From the NCBI RefSeq assembly GCF_016624945.1, contig NZ_JACVUI010000001.1, positions 1 through 64,000 of the forward strand: a DNA stretch of 64,000 bases. The letters are read 5' to 3'. This document shows positions 9,246-18,619 of this stretch, in pieces. The number at the start of each line of letters is the position of its first letter. The first letter of the stretch is position 1. The position numbers and the translations under genes are program-made. This DNA comes from Acinetobacter sp. S54 (lineage in GTDB: Bacteria > Pseudomonadota > Gammaproteobacteria > Pseudomonadales > Moraxellaceae). Below the pieces are notes generated by a model that worked only from the letters and a program-made list of their open reading frames with translations, had not been told where the DNA came from and did no database searches.

Positions 9246-10534
9246 ATTCGGCAATAATAAAAACCATCGCCCTGTCCAGATGCTGGTAGTAACTGGCGAC
9301 CATGAATTTGTTCAATTCCCCAGGTTTCCTCAATTTTAATTTCTTCAGCATTTGAATGTTCAGCAAGAAAATCGATCATTTGCTGTTCATTCTCAACTTT
9401 TAAAATTGAACAGGTAACATAGAGCAGTGTGCCACCCACGTTAAGTTGCTTCCATAAATTTTGCAAAATTTGCTTTTGTAAAGCGACAGTTTGGGCAATA
9501 TCGCTAGATTGACGCAACAAGCGAATATCAGGATGACGGCGTATCACACCTGTGGCTGAACAAGGAGCGTCCAGAACAATACAATCCAATGCCTGATTTG
9601 TTTGCCACGTGGTTGCATCCGCAGTGATAATTTCAACATTGTTCTGTGGTAATTTTAACCGCTGTAAATTTTCACTGACGCGAAGCAAACGCTGTGTATC
9701 CTGATCTAAAGCAATCAAGGACTGGGGTTTAAATTTTTCCAATAAATGCGCGGTTTTACCACCAGGTGCAGCACAAGCATCTAATACGAGGTGTTCATTT
9801 AGATCGGGTACAAGCGTAGCACAAAGCTGGGCATGTTCATCCTGTACCGAAAACCAACCTTGTTCAAAACCTGGTAAAGCTGTGATTTGTACGGATTGTT
9901 CCATTACGATACCAACTTCTGACAAGGTGCAGGCGTGCGCCTGAATATCCTGTGCCTGAAGTTTAGTGAGATAAGCATCCCGGCCGATATAGCGCTGGTT
10001 AATTCGTAAAGTTAGCGGCGCAGTTTGCTTGAGTTGCTGACATAAATCATCGACTTGCAAAGGCCAGTCTTTTTTTAGACGTTTATAGAGCCAACTAGGA
10101 AGGCCATGCGCTTGTTGTAAATGATGTTGAAACTCTTCTGTTTCACGTGTGGCGCGACGTAAAATCGCATTTACAATCCCACTTAAAGCATGAAAACCTA
10201 ATTGTTTACTGGCAGTAACCGTTTCTGAAATAGCGGCATGTGCAGGGATACGAGTACACAATACTTGGTATAGCCCAACGTATAGACAGGTCTCCACTGT
10301 TTCATTATGAAGTGGCTTTGCCAATAAGGGCAATGTAATCGCTTTAAGGGCATACCACTGGCGAAGTGTTCCCAACACCAGCTCATGAAATAAAGCACGA
10401 TCACGTTCTGGAATTTCATTAAGTTGATGATGCAATAAACCTGCTAAGGATTGACCTTGCTGTACCTGTAAGAGTGTCGAAACGACTTGGGCCCGTAAAT
10501 TAAGTTCGGTACTTGGACGTGGAAACTGTTTCAT
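9230..10534 (-). CDS. rsmB: 16S rRNA (cytosine-967 C5)-methyltransferase
   Basis: 434 residues: an N-terminal NusB-like RNA-binding domain (about 1-135) and a C-terminal SAM-dependent methyltransferase. Motif I is DACAAPGGK at about 252-260. The two catalytic cysteines lie in LDAPCSATG (Cys325) and VTCSILKVEN (Cys375). It methylates C967 of 16S rRNA. The start overlaps the end of fmt by four bases (ATGA), indicating coupled translation, as in the fmt-rsmB arrangement of many gammaproteobacteria. Confidence 0.95.
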   Translation of the reverse strand: MKQFPRPSTELNLRAQVVSTLLQVQQGQSLAGLLHHQLNEIPERDRALFHELVLGTLRQWYALKAITLPLLAKPLHNETVETCLYVGLYQVLCTRIPAHAAISETVTASKQLGFHALSGIVNAILRRATRETEEFQHHLQQAHGLPSWLYKRLKKDWPLQVDDLCQQLKQTAPLTLRINQRYIGRDAYLTKLQAQDIQAHACTLSEVGIVMEQSVQITALPGFEQGWFSVQDEHAQLCATLVPDLNEHLVLDACAAPGGKTAHLLEKFKPQSLIALDQDTQRLLRVSENLQRLKLPQNNVEIITADATTWQTNQALDCIVLDAPCSATGVIRRHPDIRLLRQSSDIAQTVALQKQILQNLWKQLNVGGTLLYVTCSILKVENEQQMIDFLAEHSNAEEIKIEETWGIEQIHGRQLLPASGQGDGFYYCRIKKVA

Positions 10535-11490
10535 GCCAATACTTGTCCAACATTAAGTTTTTGAGTTTGTAAAATTTGTATAGGGTTTAAAGCTTTGCCA
10601 CCCGGCCATTGCAAAGAACTCAAGCATACTGTGCCTGTATGACACGCCACATGAACACCAAATTTATCAATGGCAAGAATTTCACCAATTTGAGCATGAT
10701 CGTTGTTTAGCGGGGAAAGGCTAGAGTTCCATACACGTAAATTATTACTCTCATCCAAAGCAATAAATGCTACAGGCCACGGATTGAAGGCACGAATATT
10801 ACGGTCAATTTGGATGGCATCTAGTGACCAGTCAATTTGTGCTTCGTTTTTTGTTAGCTTTTGTGCATAAATCGTCTGGCTTTCATCCTGAACCTGACGT
10901 GTATGTATGTAGCTTTGTAGGCTTTGTTCTGACTCCAACACTTTACAAATTGCTTCTGCACCCTGAGTTGCCAATTTTTCATACACACTAGCAGAAGTGT
11001 CAGTGGTTTGAATATTGTAAAAGGTTTTATAAAGCATATCGCCAGTGTCTAAACCTGCTGCCATTTGCATAATAGTCACACCAGTTTGCGGATCTCCTGC
11101 GGCAATCGCACGTTGAATAGGAGCAGCACCACGCCAACGTGGTAATAGCGAACCGTGAATATTTAGACAACCATATTTAGGCGTATCCAGAACCGCTTGT
11201 GGCAAAATCAAGCCATAAGCCGCAACCGCCATGACATCTGCACCTAATTCAGCCAGTTGTTGCTGAGCAGCCAATCCTTCTTCTGTAGAGGCCTTAAAAT
11301 GTAGGGGCTGATAGACAGGTAAATGATGTTCAAGCGCCAGTTGTTTAACTGGAGAAGGTGTGAGTTTTTGGCCACGACCTGCTTTACGATCTGGCTGGGT
11401 ATAAACAGCAACAATCTCATGTTCTGTTTGAAGTAAGGCAGCCAAAGCCGTAGAGGCAAATTCAGGTGTTCCTGCAAAAATAACTTTCAC
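10531..11490 (-). CDS. fmt: Methionyl-tRNA formyltransferase
   Basis: 319 residues, the normal length. FAGTPEFAS near the start and NIHGSLLPRWRGAAP near residue 110 are the formyl-folate transfer motifs. It formylates Met-tRNA(fMet) for initiation. The start codon is GTG with GGAAG seven bases upstream. It heads a two-gene operon with rsmB; the peptide deformylase gene def, a common third member, is not next to it here. Confidence 0.95.
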   Translation of the reverse strand: MKVIFAGTPEFASTALAALLQTEHEIVAVYTQPDRKAGRGQKLTPSPVKQLALEHHLPVYQPLHFKASTEEGLAAQQQLAELGADVMAVAAYGLILPQAVLDTPKYGCLNIHGSLLPRWRGAAPIQRAIAAGDPQTGVTIMQMAAGLDTGDMLYKTFYNIQTTDTSASVYEKLATQGAEAICKVLESEQSLQSYIHTRQVQDESQTIYAQKLTKNEAQIDWSLDAIQIDRNIRAFNPWPVAFIALDESNNLRVWNSSLSPLNNDHAQIGEILAIDKFGVHVACHTGTVCLSSLQWPGGKALNPIQILQTQKLNVGQVLA

Positions 11491-11518
11491 ACATTCACTT
11501 CCATAAAAACTTGTCGCT

Positions 11519-11524
11519 ATTATA
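11519..11524 (-). promoter_or_regulatory. Candidate -10 element of the fmt-rsmB promoter
   Basis: On the minus strand this reads TATAAT, about 29 bases before the fmt start. No good -35 was found at 16-18 bases. Confidence 0.35.
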
Positions 11525-11776
11525 AGGCAAAACAGCGTTTAAGCCTAAAATCACATGGTTATTTCTATAATTACAATGGCTTAATGAGCAGATTAAATAT
11601 ATTTGAGGCAGATTATATTTATTGATAACTAAAGGTAATGCAAAATTAAAAAATTATTCATGAAAGTTTTGTATTCAATTTTAAACAGATCAGTTTATAT
11701 TGGATCTTCTATTCTCCAAATTTTATGGTTTTGTGATGAGCTTGCATCTTGAATGCAGCTTAAAATGAAAGTCATT
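11525..11776. other. AT-rich divergent promoter region between fmt and ilvD
   Basis: No open frame or RNA structure was recognised in this part of the 400-base divergent gap. No leader-peptide attenuator with runs of Ile, Val or Leu codons was seen before ilvD. Confidence 0.4.
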
Positions 11777-11777
11777 T

Positions 11778-11807
11778 TTGCTCATCGCTTAAACACTAAG
11801 CTATAGT
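11778..11807 (+). promoter_or_regulatory. Candidate sigma-70 promoter of ilvD
   Basis: TTGCTC and TATAGT are separated by 18 bases, about 85 bases before the ilvD ATG. Confidence 0.4.
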
Positions 11808-11891
11808 ATGATGTAAGAATCTGCTGAAATAGCCTAATTTAGCCAGAGACCCATTTAGATTTGTCTCAAGCACAACTTGTTGGAAACGCAA

Positions 11892-13721
11892 ATGCCTGAT
11901 TATCGTTCAAAAACATCTACGCACGGAAGAAATATGGCTGGTGCGCGTGGCTTATGGCGCGCAACAGGAATGAAAGATGAAGACTTTGGTAAGCCGATTA
12001 TTGCGGTGGTCAACTCGTTCACTCAATTTGTTCCAGGTCACGTGCACCTGAAAGATCTGGGTCAACTGGTGGCTGAACAGATTCAGGCAGCAGGTGGTGT
12101 AGCAAAAGAATTTAATACCATTGCAGTCGATGACGGTATCGCGATGGGGCATGATGGAATGCTGTATTCATTGCCTTCGCGTGATTTGATTGCCGATTCT
12201 GTCGAATATATGGTCAATGCACACTGTGCCGATGCCATGGTTTGTATCTCAAACTGTGACAAAATCACCCCGGGTATGTTGATGGCATCTATGCGCCTGA
12301 ATATTCCAGTCGTCTTCGTGTCTGGTGGGCCGATGGAAGCAGGTAAAGTAAAAATTCGTGGTAATGAAAAGGCCATCGATCTGGTCGATGCCATGGTAGT
12401 GGCTGCCGATGACAGCTACACCGATGAAGAAGTTCAGGCTTTTGAACGTTCTGCTTGTCCCACTTGTGGTTCATGTTCAGGCATGTTCACAGCAAACTCG
12501 ATGAACTGTTTAACTGAAGCGTTGGGGTTATCTCTACCAGGTAATGGTTCGATTGTGGCAACACACGCCAATCGTAAAAAATTATTTGAACGTGCAGGAC
12601 AGTTGATTGTTGAATTGGCGAAACGTCATTATGAGCAGGATGACTACAGCATTTTGCCCCGTTCGATTGCCACTAAAAAAGCTTTTGAAAATGCCATGAC
12701 GCTTGATATTGCAATGGGTGGTTCAACCAATACTGTATTGCATTTATTGGCAGCGGCACATGAAGCTGAAGTAGATTTCACAATGGATGACATTGATAAT
12801 CTGTCACGTAAAGTGCCTGTGTTGTCTAAAGTTGCCCCTGCTAAACAAGATGTGCATATGGAAGATGTTCATCGTGCTGGTGGGATCATGGCAATTTTAG
12901 GTGAGCTGGATCGTGCGGGATTATTGGAAACCTCTATTCCTACAGTGCATGAAAAAACCTTAAAAGACGCTTTAGATAAATGGGATATTATTCGCACTGA
13001 GGCACCAGAGGTCTATGAGTTTTATCGCTCTTCACCGGGTGGCGTACCGACTCAGGTGGCATTTTCACAAAATCGCTATTATTCAACTCTGGATGGTGAT
13101 CGTGAAAAGGGGGTGATTCGTAATGCTGAACATGCATTCTCTCAAGACGGTGGTCTGGCTGTTCTTTACGGTAACATTGCGCTGGATGGTTGCATTGTCA
13201 AAACCGCAGGTGTAGATGAATCAATTTTAAAATTTACGGGAACAGCACGAGTTTTTGAAAGTCAGGATTCAGCCGTAGACGCGATTTTGGGTGGAGATAT
13301 TAAAGCGGGTGATGTCGTGGTCATTCGTTATGAAGGCCCACGTGGCGGCCCGGGTATGCAAGAAATGCTTTACCCGACCAGTTATCTGAAGTCTAAAGGT
13401 TTGGGTAAAGACTGTGCTTTGATTACCGATGGTCGTTTCTCAGGCGGTTCATCTGGTCTTTCAATTGGTCACGTATCTCCCGAAGCCGCGGAAGGGGGGG
13501 CGATTGGACTGGTTCATGATGGCGATACCATTGAAATTGATATTCCAAACCGTACTATCCACTTAAATGTTGATGATGCGACATTGGCACATCGTCGTAC
13601 GGTACAGGAAGAAAAAGGCTGGCATCCAGTGGAAGAGCGCAAGCGTAAAGTTTCAAAAGCTTTAAAAGCTTATGCCATGCATACCACGAGTGCTGCCCGA
13701 GGCGCGGTACGCGAAGTCTAA
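11892..13721 (+). CDS. ilvD: Dihydroxy-acid dehydratase
   Basis: 609 residues, the family length. It converts dihydroxy-isovalerate and dihydroxy-methylvalerate to the keto acids in valine and isoleucine synthesis. The Fe-S and Mg2+ ligands are seen in [10 protein letters not shown] and [17 protein letters not shown] lies near the C-terminus. The frame is open back to a TTG at 11877, but family N-termini begin MPxYRS, matching the ATG at 11892. It is monocistronic, followed by a terminator. Confidence 0.96.
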   Translation: MPDYRSKTSTHGRNMAGARGLWRATGMKDEDFGKPIIAVVNSFTQFVPGHVHLKDLGQLVAEQIQAAGGVAKEFNTIAVDDGIAMGHDGMLYSLPSRDLIADSVEYMVNAHCADAMVCISNCDKITPGMLMASMRLNIPVVFVSGGPMEAGKVKIRGNEKAIDLVDAMVVAADDSYTDEEVQAFERSACPTCGSCSGMFTANSMNCLTEALGLSLPGNGSIVATHANRKKLFERAGQLIVELAKRHYEQDDYSILPRSIATKKAFENAMTLDIAMGGSTNTVLHLLAAAHEAEVDFTMDDIDNLSRKVPVLSKVAPAKQDVHMEDVHRAGGIMAILGELDRAGLLETSIPTVHEKTLKDALDKWDIIRTEAPEVYEFYRSSPGGVPTQVAFSQNRYYSTLDGDREKGVIRNAEHAFSQDGGLAVLYGNIALDGCIVKTAGVDESILKFTGTARVFESQDSAVDAILGGDIKAGDVVVIRYEGPRGGPGMQEMLYPTSYLKSKGLGKDCALITDGRFSGGSSGLSIGHVSPEAAEGGAIGLVHDGDTIEIDIPNRTIHLNVDDATLAHRRTVQEEKGWHPVEERKRKVSKALKAYAMHTTSAARGAVREV

Positions 13722-13740
13722 TCGTTTGATCTGAGTCTAT

Positions 13741-13769
13741 AAAACACTCACTTTTGTGGGTGTTTTTTT
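13741..13769 (+). terminator. Terminator of ilvD
   Basis: CACTCAC and GTGGGTG form the stem (one G-U pair), followed by seven T residues. Confidence 0.75.
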
Positions 13770-13866
13770 ATGGAAAATGGTCATTTCAATGTTAAAGTAT
13801 AATGCGTTATGCTTTTTTATTCTGTTTAACCCATTGTCCGATAAAAATTTATTAGAGGCTTGCTTC

Positions 13867-15156
13867 ATGTCACTGTTACGCCGTTGGTTTGATCCTATTC
13901 GATCGAGTTGGTTTTACCAAAAGCCCTCTCGTCAGGCGGTGTTATCAACGGAGCAGGGATTAAGTATTTATCTGAGACTGGATGATGTTTATAGCTATTT
14001 GGCTGTACAGCAACTGACACAATTGGATGAAATCCTCAGTGACGAGTTAAAACCGCTCAAAGTCATTATTTCACATCAGTCCGCAGAACCTCCCAATGGT
14101 ATGACAGAACTGGAATGGCAAAATTATTGTTTAAATGACGCCCAGATTTTAGCCAGACAACATCGTTTTAGTTTTGATGAAACCCCTGAATCCCCGACCA
14201 CAGAAGCACTCCATCAAGCCGAAGTCATCCTTAAAAACACACCCTTACAAGGGAAAAATTTCCTGTATTTGCTTGAAGATGTCTTTCATATGCTGTGGCA
14301 ACAGCAATATGGCAAATTACGCACTTTGTATACGATGGCTAGCCAGCAGCAAAGTCCCCAGAATTTTCCAGAACGTATCTTTAATAATGTTCCTGTTCCT
14401 GCTAGTTTCTTTGAGTTTGGTGGACGTAAATATCATGCGGTTGATGATTTGCTTCGTTTGACCCGCCGTTTAAAACAACAAAAATTATTAACGGGTAATC
14501 CGATTTTCTTAATTAATCACATTGAATGGCGTGAACATTTACTCAGTGATGCTGAAGAGTTGGCAGATATTCAGGCCATGCATCCTGAACTAGATTTATT
14601 TATTGCACTGGAAGACCCGATTAGCTGGTTATTATTGGCTTATATTCGGGAAGAATTGGCCAATTATTATAATATTCAGCTCAATGTCTATCCGCTGAGT
14701 TATCAGCGGCGTGATTTATTTGACTGGAGTTTGGCAACACGATTATCTAAACGTACAGATGTCGCATTTACTCCCTTTTGTCGTCCCACTCAGGAAGCCA
14801 CACTGGAAATGGCTCGTTTGTATTATAGTGCGTCTGAGGAACAACGAGTCGATGCTATCTATGACATTTTGCAAGCTGTCTGGACCAAAGGCAAGGATCC
14901 ATCTTATAAACCTCATTTTCAGGCATTGCAGCAGCAACTCGGTATCGAGTCCATTAATCAAGAAGAAATTACAACGTTATTGGCGCAAAATGATCGTTTA
15001 TGTCAGGATAAACATCAACCAGATTTTCCAGTACTGGAACTGCGTATAGACGGACAACGCTATGTATTTAATAGTTTGTACCGAGTCTGGATGATTGAAA
15101 GTATTTTCAATAATGTGCTAGAAGAAAAATATAAAAGCGAAAGTCTGGAAAGCTAA
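13867..15156 (+). CDS. Tandem thioredoxin-fold protein related to the DsbA/HCCA-isomerase group (function unknown)
   Basis: 429 residues from the ATG at 13867, which has AGAGG nine bases upstream; the longer frame to 13756 would start inside the ilvD terminator. Near residue 35 the segment LSIYLRLDDVYSYLA resembles the first strand and helix of 2-hydroxychromene-2-carboxylate isomerase and DsbA-like proteins. Near residue 235 LDLFIALEDPISWLLLA repeats this pattern, suggesting two fused thioredoxin-like domains. Neither copy has a CxxC motif, so classical disulphide exchange is unlikely. No signal peptide or membrane segment was seen. The reaction is unknown. Confidence 0.7.
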   Translation: MSLLRRWFDPIRSSWFYQKPSRQAVLSTEQGLSIYLRLDDVYSYLAVQQLTQLDEILSDELKPLKVIISHQSAEPPNGMTELEWQNYCLNDAQILARQHRFSFDETPESPTTEALHQAEVILKNTPLQGKNFLYLLEDVFHMLWQQQYGKLRTLYTMASQQQSPQNFPERIFNNVPVPASFFEFGGRKYHAVDDLLRLTRRLKQQKLLTGNPIFLINHIEWREHLLSDAEELADIQAMHPELDLFIALEDPISWLLLAYIREELANYYNIQLNVYPLSYQRRDLFDWSLATRLSKRTDVAFTPFCRPTQEATLEMARLYYSASEEQRVDAIYDILQAVWTKGKDPSYKPHFQALQQQLGIESINQEEITTLLAQNDRLCQDKHQPDFPVLELRIDGQRYVFNSLYRVWMIESIFNNVLEEKYKSESLES

Positions 15157-15170
15157 TTCAGCTTTCTTTT
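15148..15170 (+). terminator. Terminator overlapping the stop of the tandem thioredoxin-fold gene
   Basis: GAAAGCT and AGCTTTC flank a five-base loop and are followed by TTTT; the left arm runs into the stop codon. Confidence 0.6.
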
Positions 15171-15209
15171 AATTTGCCCTCACTCTTATTTCAGTCCATT
15201 TACTTTTAA

Positions 15210-15246
15210 AAAAACTGCGTTTCGCCTGAGCTGGAACGCAGTTTTT
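15210..15246. terminator. Second hairpin, strong terminator-like
   Basis: A perfect 12-bp stem, AAAAACTGCGTT with AACGCAGTTTTT, around a 13-base loop. A and T tracts on both sides would allow termination in either direction. Confidence 0.65.
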
Positions 15247-15399
15247 GTTTTCCTTGATGAATTGTTTAACAAAAAAAGAACTAAACGTTGGAAAAAGGTA
15301 TGTTCTTTATGCTAAATATTTGTGTAGATAATAGGTAACATTTTTCTTATAAATACAAATTGAAATAGTTGGTATTCATAAGAAAATTGGAGCTGTCTT

Positions 15400-16719
15400 A
15401 TGATGACTACATCAAATCGTGATTTAAAATTACATCGTATCGTGATCGTCGGTGGAGGAGCTGGAGGACTTGAACTCGCGACACGTTTAGGCAATAGACT
15501 AGGTAAACATCAAAAAGCAGAGATAATTCTGGTTGATGCTGCACTCACTCATATCTGGAAACCTTTGCTCCATGAGGTGGCAGCGGGGACGTTAAATTCT
15601 TATGAAGATGAGTTGAATTATTTTGCACATGCCAATCAACATCATTTTGAATTTTTTCTGGGTCGTTTAAAAGATATTAAGCGTCAGACAAAAGAAATTG
15701 TGCTGGACGTGTTGCGTGATGAAGAGGGTAAAGACATTGCGCCTGAACGACGCATTGGCTATGACACGTTGGTGATGGCGATTGGTTCCACTTCAAATGA
15801 CTTTGGTACATCAGGTGCTAAAGAACATTGTATTTTTCTGGATTCAAGGCCACAGGCAGACCGGTTTCAACGTGAATTTTTAAGTATGTATTTGGAAGCT
15901 CAGGCCAATCATTTGATGCATCGTCATCAGAATGATTTAAATATTGCAATTATCGGAGCAGGCGCAACGGGCGTGGAATTGGCTGCCGAATTACACCATG
16001 CAGCAAATGAGTTTTCTAAATATGGACTCAATAGTATCGACCCTAAAGACGTCAATATTAGTTTAATAGAAGCAGCACCGCGGATTCTTCCAGCATTGAA
16101 TGAGCGTGTATCGGAACGTGCTCAAAAAGAGTTGGAACAGATCGGAGTAAAAGTTCTAACCCATTGTCGAGTGACGCATATCGATGCCGATACCGTTTTT
16201 TGTGAAGGAGACTTACAAATTGCTGCGACCCTCAAAGTTTGGTCAGCGGGGATTAAAGCGCCAGATTTTCTCAAAGACATTGCGGGTTTGGAAACGAATC
16301 GCATTCATCAATTAGTGGTACGTCCAAGCTTACAAACCACACGGGATGATGATATTTTTGCGATGGGTGACTGTGCCTGCTATATCCCAGAGGGGCAGGA
16401 GCGACCTGTTCCGCCACGTGCGCAAGTGGCTAATCAAGAAGCTATATTTCTGGCAAAGGCGCTGGAAAATCGTTTGAATCAAAAACCCTTGGGACAATTC
16501 CAATTCAAAGATAAAGGTTCGCTGGTTTCCTTAAGTGAACACAGTAGCGTGGGAAGCATTTTTAATAATATTAATGTGGAAGGGTTTATGGCGCGGATGA
16601 TGTATGTGTCACTCTATCGTTTTCATCAAGTGGCCTTACATGGAGTATTTAAAACGGCCTTAATGATGATGACGGATTTATTATCTAAGACGGCCTCTCC
16701 GAAACTCAAAATGCACTAA
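15400..16719 (+). CDS. ndh: Type II NADH dehydrogenase-like FAD-dependent oxidoreductase
   Basis: 439 residues. The FAD-binding motif GGGAGGLELA is at about 18-27; the NAD(P)H-binding motif GAGATGVELAAEL is at about 185-197; MGDCAC later contacts FAD. The length and the lack of long hydrophobic helices fit NDH-2, which passes electrons from NADH to quinone at the inner face of the membrane without pumping protons. Two ATGs occur at the start with GGAGC upstream. It is flanked by hairpins on both sides, so it is probably a single-gene unit. Confidence 0.85.
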   Translation: MMTTSNRDLKLHRIVIVGGGAGGLELATRLGNRLGKHQKAEIILVDAALTHIWKPLLHEVAAGTLNSYEDELNYFAHANQHHFEFFLGRLKDIKRQTKEIVLDVLRDEEGKDIAPERRIGYDTLVMAIGSTSNDFGTSGAKEHCIFLDSRPQADRFQREFLSMYLEAQANHLMHRHQNDLNIAIIGAGATGVELAAELHHAANEFSKYGLNSIDPKDVNISLIEAAPRILPALNERVSERAQKELEQIGVKVLTHCRVTHIDADTVFCEGDLQIAATLKVWSAGIKAPDFLKDIAGLETNRIHQLVVRPSLQTTRDDDIFAMGDCACYIPEGQERPVPPRAQVANQEAIFLAKALENRLNQKPLGQFQFKDKGSLVSLSEHSSVGSIFNNINVEGFMARMMYVSLYRFHQVALHGVFKTALMMMTDLLSKTASPKLKMH

Positions 16720-16744
16720 TTTCATCTTGAATCGCTTTATGCTG

Positions 16745-16767
16745 AGCCTCAATCTTTGCTTGAGGCT
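16745..16767 (+). terminator. Hairpin after the NADH dehydrogenase gene
   Basis: AGCCTCAA and TTGAGGCT enclose seven bases. No T tract follows, so termination is only possible, not certain. Confidence 0.4.
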
Positions 16768-16829
16768 ATCTACCAAAAACATGAATAGGATCTCTGCTCT
16801 GTCTCCATTAGCATAAACATGTTCAAGCT

Positions 16830-17576
16830 ATGGAATCGTTGACAATGGAAATGGTGGCTTTAGTTATTGTGGTTTTTATGTTTGCAGGCATGGTAAAAGG
16901 CGCACTGGGTTTGGGATTACCCACTGTAGCAATGGGGCTGCTCACTATTGTGATTGCTCCGTTTCAAGCTGCTTCATTACTTATCATTCCCTCCATGATC
17001 ACCAATATTTGGCAGTTATTTGCTGAAGGTCGAGTTTGGGCATTGATTCAACGCTTCTGGTTGTTATTACTCGGTATTATCATCGGTACAGCATTTAGTT
17101 TTTTACCCACCTTGAGTCAGGCAACAGGCAAAACCAGTGAAATCCTATTGGGGGGGATGCTGATCGCGTATGGTCTGTATGGCTTATGTGTTAAACAACT
17201 TCCTAATCTTGCACCTTATGAAAAATGGTTATCGCCTATTATAGGCTATCTGGGGGGCGCATTAATTGTATCTACTGGTGTAATTATTATTCCTGCGGTT
17301 CCTTATTTACAATCTTTGCGTTTAAAACGAGATGATCTGGTCCAATCATTAGGTTTAGTTTTTACTTTATCGACCATTTGTCTCGCCATTTATTTACAGC
17401 TGCATACGACTGCGAATATGCACATTGATTATCGATTGGCATGGATCGCTGTGCTTCCTGCACTTTTAGGCATGTGGTTTGGGCAAAAATTACGTTATCG
17501 TATACCTGAACAGCGTTTTCGCCGTTTTTTCTTTATAGGTTTAATCTTATTGGGTGCTTATATGATTGGACATTAA
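16830..17576 (+). CDS. TSUP family membrane protein (TauE/SafE-like exporter)
   Basis: 248 residues, nearly all in seven to eight hydrophobic helices. The repeated glycine-rich motif of the family is seen near the start (GMVKGALGLGLPTVAMG) and again in the second half (GYLGGALIVSTGVIIIP). Members move sulfite, sulfoacetate or other organic anions out of the cell; the substrate cannot be told. Its stop overlaps the stop of the LysR gene by four bases on the opposite strand. Confidence 0.82.
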   Translation: MESLTMEMVALVIVVFMFAGMVKGALGLGLPTVAMGLLTIVIAPFQAASLLIIPSMITNIWQLFAEGRVWALIQRFWLLLLGIIIGTAFSFLPTLSQATGKTSEILLGGMLIAYGLYGLCVKQLPNLAPYEKWLSPIIGYLGGALIVSTGVIIIPAVPYLQSLRLKRDDLVQSLGLVFTLSTICLAIYLQLHTTANMHIDYRLAWIAVLPALLGMWFGQKLRYRIPEQRFRRFFFIGLILLGAYMIGH

Positions 17577-18481
17577 GGTTCAATCGATTGGGGTTTGTTG
17601 GCGATTAAAAATAGGGCAAAATCCTGATAGTTTGGTGAAAGGTTGGCAAATTCACGCGAAGCCAGTAATAATTTGCGATTAGCCCATGCTCCCGTCAAAG
17701 CAATGGTAGAAAAAGTATAAATTTTTTGTAGATACGATGCCGCGCGTAAAGGCATGATCGCGACACCTACGCCGTTGGCGACGACTTGGGCAATGGCACT
17801 AAAGCTAGGTAAGCGTAAACGATAATGAAGTTGATGATGTAAGCTTTTGGCCTGTGTTTCAATCGATTGCTGTAAAGAGTGATGCGCCAAAAGACCAATA
17901 AAATCTTGCCGTAAAATATCCGCAAAATCGAGTTGCTGCTGTTTGGCGAAAGGATGGTCTGGCGCACAAATAAATACTAATGGATCTTCGGCGAAGATCT
18001 GTGTTTCCAATGTATCATTAGGAGCAAAAAAACTGGAAATCAGACCCAGTTCAGCCTGACCTTTTTGTAATGCAACGATAATGTCATTACTTTCCGCCTC
18101 ATGCAATTCGATCTGAAGCTGTGGGTGTTCGATTAGATATTTGGGTAACAACATGGGTAAATACTCACTCTGAGCCGAAGAGTTACACCATAAAGTCAGA
18201 TGTTGAGAGGTCTGACGTTGGAAAGTCTGCATTTCCTGCTCCAGTGCATATAATCCGTCCATCAGATGTTGTGCGTGTTGTAATAGGGTTTGCCCCGCGA
18301 TGGTGAGTTCGACTCCTGTAGCATGACGGATAAATAAAGCACTTTGGAAATGCCGCTCCAGCTTTTTAATACGCTCGCTGGCTGCTTGTAAAGAAACAGC
18401 GGAACGTTCAGCTCCTTTGGTAAGACTGCCTGTATCCACCACATGTAAAAAAAGCTGGAGATCAAAAAAATCAAAGCGCAT
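17573..18481 (-). CDS. LysR family transcriptional regulator
   Basis: 302 residues. The N-terminal winged helix-turn-helix (LQLFLHVVDTGSLTKGAE and SLQAASERIKKLE) and a C-terminal periplasmic-binding-like effector domain are standard. Its gene is convergent with the TSUP exporter gene, a frequent pairing, but there is no divergent target to confirm what it controls. Confidence 0.9.
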   Translation of the reverse strand: MRFDFFDLQLFLHVVDTGSLTKGAERSAVSLQAASERIKKLERHFQSALFIRHATGVELTIAGQTLLQHAQHLMDGLYALEQEMQTFQRQTSQHLTLWCNSSAQSEYLPMLLPKYLIEHPQLQIELHEAESNDIIVALQKGQAELGLISSFFAPNDTLETQIFAEDPLVFICAPDHPFAKQQQLDFADILRQDFIGLLAHHSLQQSIETQAKSLHHQLHYRLRLPSFSAIAQVVANGVGVAIMPLRAASYLQKIYTFSTIALTGAWANRKLLLASREFANLSPNYQDFALFLIANKPQSIEP

Positions 18482-18553
18482 AAGCCATTCAATGAACTGT
18501 TAAACAAACAAAGTTATGATAACCAAAAAATGATCCACTAAACGTTTAAATGC

Positions 18554-18580
18554 ATAAAAAAAGCAGCCTGAAGGCTGCTT
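18554..18580 (-). terminator. Terminator of the uracil permease gene
   Basis: AAGCAGCCT and AGGCTGCTT around two bases; on the minus strand the stem is followed by seven T residues. It lies 40 bases beyond the permease stop. Confidence 0.8.
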
Positions 18581-18619
18581 AAAAAAATGCTATTCAATAT
18601 CAAGGTAGAGTGTCCTGAG

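Noticed and set aside
10139..10154. Possible fourth parS site in rsmB (TGTTTCACGTG half)
   Set aside because: Only the first 11 bases fit; the second half matches one of five positions.
12032..12046. CACGTG palindrome in ilvD
   Set aside because: Flanks (GGT and CAC) do not match parS; a six-base palindrome is expected by chance.
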